A stretch of 64,000 nt of DNA, from the NCBI RefSeq assembly GCF_012275535.1, contig NZ_JAAVTK010000010.1, positions 1-64,000 on the forward strand, given 5' to 3'. The notes under the pieces are model-generated. The model made no database searches. It had not been told where the DNA came from and saw only the letters and a list, made by a program, of their open reading frames with translations. A program made the position numbers and the translations under genes. Positions 59,829 through 64,000 of this stretch are shown here, piece by piece (the first letter of the stretch is position 1; each line of letters opens with the position of its first letter). Origin of the DNA: Hymenobacter artigasi (GTDB lineage: Bacteria > Bacteroidota > Bacteroidia > Cytophagales > Hymenobacteraceae).

Positions 59829-61196
59829 ATGTTCGATAATCTCTCCAACAAGCTCGACAAGGCCATTAAAACCCTGAAGGGCCAGGGCAGCATCTCCGAA
59901 ATCAACGTCGCGGCCACCATTAAGGAAATTCGCCGGGCGCTGGTCGATGCCGATGTTAACTACAAGGTTGCCAAGGACGTAACCGACAAGATTAAGGAGG
60001 CCGCTATGGGCCGCGACGTACTCACGGCCGTGTCGCCGGGCCAGCTCATGGTCAAAATCGTGTACGACGAGCTCACCGAGCTCATGGGCGGCGAGAAGAA
60101 GGACATCACCATCAAGGGCGACCCGGCCGTGATTCTGCTCTCGGGCCTGCAGGGCTCGGGCAAAACCACCTTCGCCGGCAAGCTGGCCAGCTACGTTAAG
60201 AAGCAGGGCCGCAACACGTTGCTGGTGGCCTGCGACGTGTACCGGCCGGCCGCTATCGAGCAGCTCAAGGTGCTCGGCGAGCAGATTGGCGTGGAAGTGT
60301 ACTCGGAAATCGAGAACAAGAACCCCGTTGAAATCTCGCGCAACGCCGTTGAGTACGCCCGCAAAAACGGCAAAAAAGTAGTCATCATCGACACCGCCGG
60401 CCGCCTGGCCGTGGACGAGCAGATGATGCGCGAGATTGAGCAGGTGAAGGCCGCCATCAACCCCAGCGAAACGCTGTTTGTGGTGGACTCCATGACCGGC
60501 CAGGACGCCGTGAACACCGCCAAAACCTTCAACGACCGCCTGAATTTCGACGGCGTGGTGCTCACAAAGCTCGACGGCGACTCGCGCGGTGGCGCGGCCC
60601 TTAGCATCCGGGCCGTGGTGGAGAAACCCATCAAGTTCATCTCGACGGGCGAGAAGATGGACGCGCTGGACTTGTTCTACCCCGACCGCATGGCCCAGCG
60701 CATACTGGGCATGGGCGACGTTATTTCGCTCGTAGAGCGGGCCCAGATGCAGTTCGACGAGGACGAGGCCAAGCGCATCAACGCCAAAATCCGGAAGAAC
60801 CAGTTCAACTTCGACGACTTCCTCTCGCAGCTGGAGCAAATCAAGAAGATGGGCAACATCAAGGACTTGATGGGCATGATTCCGGGCATGAGCAAGGCCA
60901 TGAAAGATGTGGAAATCGACGACGATGCTTTCAAGCCGGTTGAGGCCATCATCAAGAGCATGACCAAGCAGGAGCGGGCCAACCCCGACCTCATCAACGG
61001 CTCGCGCAAGAAGCGGCTGGCCAAAGGCTCCGGAACTGATATTCAGCAGGTAAACGCCTTGATGAAGCAGTTTGAGGACATGCGCAAAATGATGCGCACC
61101 ATGAACAAGATGAGCCAGACGAAAGGCGGCATGGCCCAAATGGCTAAGATGATGGGTGGCATGGGCAAAGGCGGCCCCGGCGGCATGATGCGCTAA
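59829..61196 (+). CDS. ffh: Signal recognition particle protein Ffh
   Basis: A 455-residue GTPase that with SRP RNA directs membrane proteins to the SecYEG translocon. The NG domain has the P-loop GLQGSGKTT at 106-114, DTAGRLA at about 192-198 and TKLDGD near 246-251. The M domain from about 325 is rich in methionine, ending MRKMMRTMNKMSQTKGGMAQ and a Gly/Met tail. No SRP RNA gene was identified nearby. A terminator follows. Confidence 0.97.
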   Translation: MFDNLSNKLDKAIKTLKGQGSISEINVAATIKEIRRALVDADVNYKVAKDVTDKIKEAAMGRDVLTAVSPGQLMVKIVYDELTELMGGEKKDITIKGDPAVILLSGLQGSGKTTFAGKLASYVKKQGRNTLLVACDVYRPAAIEQLKVLGEQIGVEVYSEIENKNPVEISRNAVEYARKNGKKVVIIDTAGRLAVDEQMMREIEQVKAAINPSETLFVVDSMTGQDAVNTAKTFNDRLNFDGVVLTKLDGDSRGGAALSIRAVVEKPIKFISTGEKMDALDLFYPDRMAQRILGMGDVISLVERAQMQFDEDEAKRINAKIRKNQFNFDDFLSQLEQIKKMGNIKDLMGMIPGMSKAMKDVEIDDDAFKPVEAIIKSMTKQERANPDLINGSRKKRLAKGSGTDIQQVNALMKQFEDMRKMMRTMNKMSQTKGGMAQMAKMMGGMGKGGPGGMMR

Positions 61197-61235
61197 GCCC
61201 ACGCCCGCGGAAACCCGCCGCATCGATTAACTACC

Positions 61236-61267
61236 AAAAAGCCCTGGCGATTCGTCAGGGCTTTTTT
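61236..61267 (+). terminator. Intrinsic terminator after ffh
   Basis: An 11-pair stem AAAAAGCCCTG / CAGGGCTTTTT with a 9-nt loop and further T residues, 39 bp after the ffh stop. Confidence 0.88.
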
Positions 61268-61524
61268 CGTGCGTTCGCAGGCTGGTAAAACGCATTTGAA
61301 AGCGAGCCCGGGAGTTGCGTAGCCCGGTAGTACTACATTGGCCGTTAGTGGATTATTGCCAAAAAAATATTGAAACATTATAGCGAAGTCTGAGCTTACC
61401 CCGTAACACGGGAAAAACCACTTACATCAGGTAATGCTGCGGCTATCTGCTCCAATTTTTGGGAATGGCCGGGCAGCCGTCTCCCTTCATCCTTCACCAA
61501 CCCAATCTCTTTACCATTACGCTC
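61268..61524. other. Intergenic, no feature identified
   Basis: Between the ffh terminator and the CHRD gene. I looked for an SRP RNA, a riboswitch-like fold and a -7 box and saw nothing convincing. It holds a short palindrome (CCCGTAACACGGG) and an A-rich stretch. Confidence 0.5.
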
Positions 61525-63435
61525 ATGTTTACAAAATTACTTCGTTCGCTGGCTGCCGCTGCTTTGCTGGCTGCCCCGTTGGTGGCATCGGCCGACCACT
61601 TACGCCCCCACCTGTTGCTTACGGCCCGGCTTAGCGGGGCTCAGGAAGTGCCCGCCGTGGCTACCAGCGCGCAGGGTGTGGCGGCCATTACCGTGAATTC
61701 TACGCGGGATACCATTTTTATTCAAGCCGCTTTCAACGGGCTGAGTGGTCCCATCACGGGGGTGCATTTTCATGATGCTCCGGCGGGTGTGAGTGCCCCG
61801 GTGAGTGTGAACCTGCTAAGCAAGCTGCGCGGCAACCGGCTTTCGGGCTTTCTGGCTGGGGCCGACGTTACGCCCCTGCGCATTGCGCGGCTCGTGCGCG
61901 GGCTGGTGTACCTGAACGTGCATACCACGGCCAACCCCGGCGGGGAGATTCGCGGCCAGGTCACGGTAGAATCGGATGATGCGCTGGCGGGCGTGCTGAG
62001 CGGTGCCCAGGAAGTGCCGGCGGTGGCGACCACGGCCTCCGGCCTGGGCGTGTTCACGCTGAGCCAGGACCAGGAGCGCCTGAAGTTTCGGGTGGTGGTG
62101 AACGGGCTGAGCGGGGCCATTACCGGCGCGCACTTTCACATTGCCGGCCCTGGGGCCAACGCCCCGGTAGCCTTGAGCCTCTTGCCCTTTCTCACCGGTA
62201 ATGTACTGGAAGGCGAAATTTCGTCGCAGGGCACCAATCCGCAGCTCACGCCCACGCTGCTGGCCGCGCTGGTGCAGGGCGGGGTATACATCAACTTCCA
62301 CACGGCTGCTAACCCCGGGGGCGAAATCCGGGCGCAGGTGCTGCCCGAGCGGCGCGTGCTGCCCCTGGATGCCCGCTTCGACGGGGCGCAAATGGTGCCC
62401 GCCGTCATAACTTCTGCCTCGGCCGTATCGGTGGGCCGGCTCGTGGGCACGCTCGACACCGTGCGGGTGCAGGTGGCCTACACCGGCCTGAGCGGCCCGC
62501 CCTTGGAGCTGCGCTTTTACGCCGCCAATGCGGGCGTTGCCAACACGCCCGCCAACCTGGCGGGCACCGTGCCCGTGATACCCGGGGCCGGGGGCAACCT
62601 GGTGGGCAACGTCATCACCTTCGAGATTACGGCCCCGACCCTGACGCCCGCCCTGGCCAACCTGCTGCTGAACACCGGCATAAACACCGTGCTGACCACG
62701 GCCGCCAACCCGAACGGTGAAATTCGCGGGCAGGTTATCCGGCTGGCGCGCGAAGGCTACAGCATTGTACTGAACGGTGCCCAGGAACGGCCCAACCCGG
62801 TGGTTAGCAACGGATATGGTGTGGGGTTTGTGAGCATCGACCGGGACCAGACCAATGCGCGTTTCGCCGCCGTGTGGGGCGGCCTGAGCGGCCCGGCCAC
62901 CATGGGCCACTTCCACACCGGCACGGCTTCGCAGTCGGGCGCGGTGATATTCAACCTGGCATCTTACTTCGACAATGCCACTACCCCTACCTCGCTGGCC
63001 GGCTACTGGAAAAGCGACAACGCCGCGCCCTTCACTACGGCCCGGTCATTGGACTTCCGCAACGAGAATATCTACATGAATCTGCACACGGCTGCCAACC
63101 CCGGGGGCGAAATCCGGGGGCAGGTGTACCGGGGCGCGCGCAACCTGCAGGTAGTGCTGGCCACCCAGCCCGCCGCCGTGCTATCCGAAACGTTTAGCGC
63201 CGCGCCCAGCCCCTTCAGTTCCGCGCTCACGCTCTCCTTCGACGCCCGCTTTAGTGCTGCCGGCCAGCTGCGCATAACCGACCTGCTAGGCCGCACCGTT
63301 GCTACTCAGGCGGTGGCCGTGCGCGCCGGGGCCAATTCCCTGCCCATTGCCTTGCCCACTGCTGCCCCCGGCATGTACCTGCTCACGCTGGAAGTTGGCG
63401 AAACCCGCCTGACTACCAGAATTGCCAAGGAGTAG
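61525..63435 (+). CDS. Secreted CHRD-repeat protein with type A T9SS sorting domain
   Basis: A 636-residue exported protein with a signal peptide (MFTKLLRSLAAAALLAAPLV). It has four CHRD-type repeats. Repeats 1, 2 and 4 carry GAQE(V/R)P, an HFH segment and HTxANPGGEIRxQV; repeat 3 is degenerate (GAQMVPAV, no HFH, ANPNGEIRGQV). CHRD domains are named for chordin; their bacterial role is unknown. The C-terminal 80 residues (SPFSSALTLSFDARF... LRITDLLGRTVATQAV... GMYLLTLEVG) fit a type A type IX secretion signal, so the protein is probably on the cell surface or released. Confidence 0.88.
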   Translation: MFTKLLRSLAAAALLAAPLVASADHLRPHLLLTARLSGAQEVPAVATSAQGVAAITVNSTRDTIFIQAAFNGLSGPITGVHFHDAPAGVSAPVSVNLLSKLRGNRLSGFLAGADVTPLRIARLVRGLVYLNVHTTANPGGEIRGQVTVESDDALAGVLSGAQEVPAVATTASGLGVFTLSQDQERLKFRVVVNGLSGAITGAHFHIAGPGANAPVALSLLPFLTGNVLEGEISSQGTNPQLTPTLLAALVQGGVYINFHTAANPGGEIRAQVLPERRVLPLDARFDGAQMVPAVITSASAVSVGRLVGTLDTVRVQVAYTGLSGPPLELRFYAANAGVANTPANLAGTVPVIPGAGGNLVGNVITFEITAPTLTPALANLLLNTGINTVLTTAANPNGEIRGQVIRLAREGYSIVLNGAQERPNPVVSNGYGVGFVSIDRDQTNARFAAVWGGLSGPATMGHFHTGTASQSGAVIFNLASYFDNATTPTSLAGYWKSDNAAPFTTARSLDFRNENIYMNLHTAANPGGEIRGQVYRGARNLQVVLATQPAAVLSETFSAAPSPFSSALTLSFDARFSAAGQLRITDLLGRTVATQAVAVRAGANSLPIALPTAAPGMYLLTLEVGETRLTTRIAKE

Positions 63436-63597
63436 GGACCGGCAAAATGCCGCTTGCTGGATAATTTTAAGGTTGCATTAGCTATAAAGCATTTGCACTG
63501 AAACACTTTAGAAAAAAATAAGAGCTGCGGAATCTTTTGGTGCAATTCTTGTTGGCATCTCTGTGAAAGAATAGTTTTTTAAGGTGTTTTGGTATGG
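63436..63597. other. Intergenic, no feature identified
   Basis: Part of a 312-bp gap after the CHRD gene that also contains the terminator at 63598. A short stem CCGGCAAAATGCCGC near 63440 has no T run. Nothing else is recognised here or in the 115 bp before the cytochrome gene. Confidence 0.5.
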
Positions 63598-63632
63598 ATA
63601 GGCTGGCCTCAATGGGGCCAGCCTATTTTTTT
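63598..63632 (+). terminator. Intrinsic terminator
   Basis: An 11-pair perfect stem ATAGGCTGGCC / GGCCAGCCTAT with a 7-nt loop followed by seven T. It could serve the CHRD gene despite the 162-bp distance. Confidence 0.88.
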
Positions 63633-63747
63633 GCCTCAGCAGCCATATTTGCTGTAAGGATGTCCCGGCCCGCGCGTCAGGCCGGGTAAGATGCAGGCCC
63701 GGAGCCCGGTGTACCTTGCAGCGGTTACCGTTACGAATTGTGGTTTT

Positions 63748-64000
63748 ATGAAGCAGCTTGTTGAAAAGCACCCGTTGGCCATTCGGTGGTTTCATTGGGT
63801 CAACTTCCCCGTTCTCAGCCTCATGATTTGGAGCGGGATGTGGATATACTGGGCCAACGACGTGTACCGCCTGGGCTGGGGTAAAACCACGCTGGTCAAG
63901 TTCTTTCCGCAGTCTTTCTACGAAGCCTTCCACGTCGACCACAAGCTGGCGCAAGGCATGAGCTGGCACTTTGTGCTGATGTGGGTGTTTTTCCTCAATG
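63748..64000 (+). CDS. Cytochrome b561-type membrane protein, N-terminal part
   Basis: The first 84 residues are visible before the window ends. IRWFHWVNFPVLSLMIWSGM has the pattern of the first membrane helix of b-type cytochromes, with the heme-ligand His in RWFHW (residue 16). A second histidine-bearing segment, FHVDHKLAQGMSWHFVLMWV, follows. This matches the cytochrome b561/di-heme b subunit group that transfers electrons to or from periplasmic partners. The 3' part and any partner genes are outside the window. No promoter box was recognised. Confidence 0.75.
   Translation, partial: MKQLVEKHPLAIRWFHWVNFPVLSLMIWSGMWIYWANDVYRLGWGKTTLVKFFPQSFYEAFHVDHKLAQGMSWHFVLMWVFFLN

Noticed and set aside
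58362..61223. A 953-codon open frame on the minus strand
   Set aside because: Only the last 441 codons (58362-59687) resemble a glycosyltransferase. The rest is antisense to ffh with a His/Val/Gly-rich shadow composition.
61268..61524. An SRP RNA or riboswitch next to ffh or the CHRD gene
   Set aside because: No conserved SRP RNA tetraloop region and no known riboswitch core could be recognised by eye.
63508..63969. A 153-codon minus-strand frame near the right end
   Set aside because: It overlaps a cytochrome b-like N-terminus with clear heme-helix motifs on the plus strand and crosses the terminator at 63598.
1..64000. tRNA, rRNA and CRISPR arrays
   Set aside because: I saw no cloverleaf-like sequences ending in typical tRNA 3' ends, no rRNA sequence, and no direct repeats with regular spacers. 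The repeats found are inverted or short tandem.

Overview
The window looks like chromosome of a Hymenobacter-like member of the Bacteroidota (Cytophagales). Reasons: GC-rich coding sequence, gliding genes of the GldA/F/G and GldC type, two secreted proteins with type IX secretion C-terminal domains, promoter boxes of the Bacteroidota TAnnTTTG type, and an absence of clear Shine-Dalgarno sequences before most starts. I found no tRNA, rRNA or CRISPR array.

Layout. Positions 1-490 hold the end of an IS3-family element cut by the window edge. From 600 to 13.1 kb there are housekeeping and envelope genes: a dGTPase-like HD protein, an M1 peptidase, a small AT-richer lipoprotein plus DUF1810 pair, a DUF1361 membrane protein, a periplasmic binding protein next to hemL, dcd and gldC. 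dnaN follows, then an AT-rich orphan gene (IF-2 N-terminal-like segment fused to DUF2971), then the gliding ABC transporter gldA-gldF-gldG. From 19 to 28 kb: two SDR oxidoreductases, a GIN-domain lipoprotein, mlaE/mlaF, a DinB/YfiT-like protein, a bifunctional nuclease, etfB-etfA, a TPR protein and a DUF937 protein. From 28.5 to 38.9 kb lies a metal-efflux block: a TolC-like channel, a membrane fusion protein, two CzcA-type RND pumps in tandem, and an ArsM-like arsenite methyltransferase.

From 39 to 55.8 kb is a surface-glycan locus built around pseudaminic acid: pseB, pseC, pseF-like, pseH-like and pseI, the pseudaminic-acid-associated methylase, two more methyltransferases, an SDR/ATP-grasp fusion, an HAD phosphatase, a GT-B-like protein, a polysaccharide deacetylase and a Wzx-like flippase. 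No PseG hydrolase is visible. An MBOAT/SGNH O-acetylation pair and a GT4 glycosyltransferase follow, then ffh, a four-repeat CHRD protein with a type IX sorting domain, and the start of a cytochrome b-type gene.

The most striking non-coding structure is that at least twenty intergenic gaps are filled by one inverted repeat each. They belong to many unrelated sequence families. Several have arms made of 7-8 bp tandem units, and several arms run up to or into the neighbouring gene and supply its stop codon or last codons. The best candidates for new biology are this repeat pattern, the DUF2971 orphan, and the SDR/ATP-grasp fusion, whose SDR half lacks the catalytic tyrosine.
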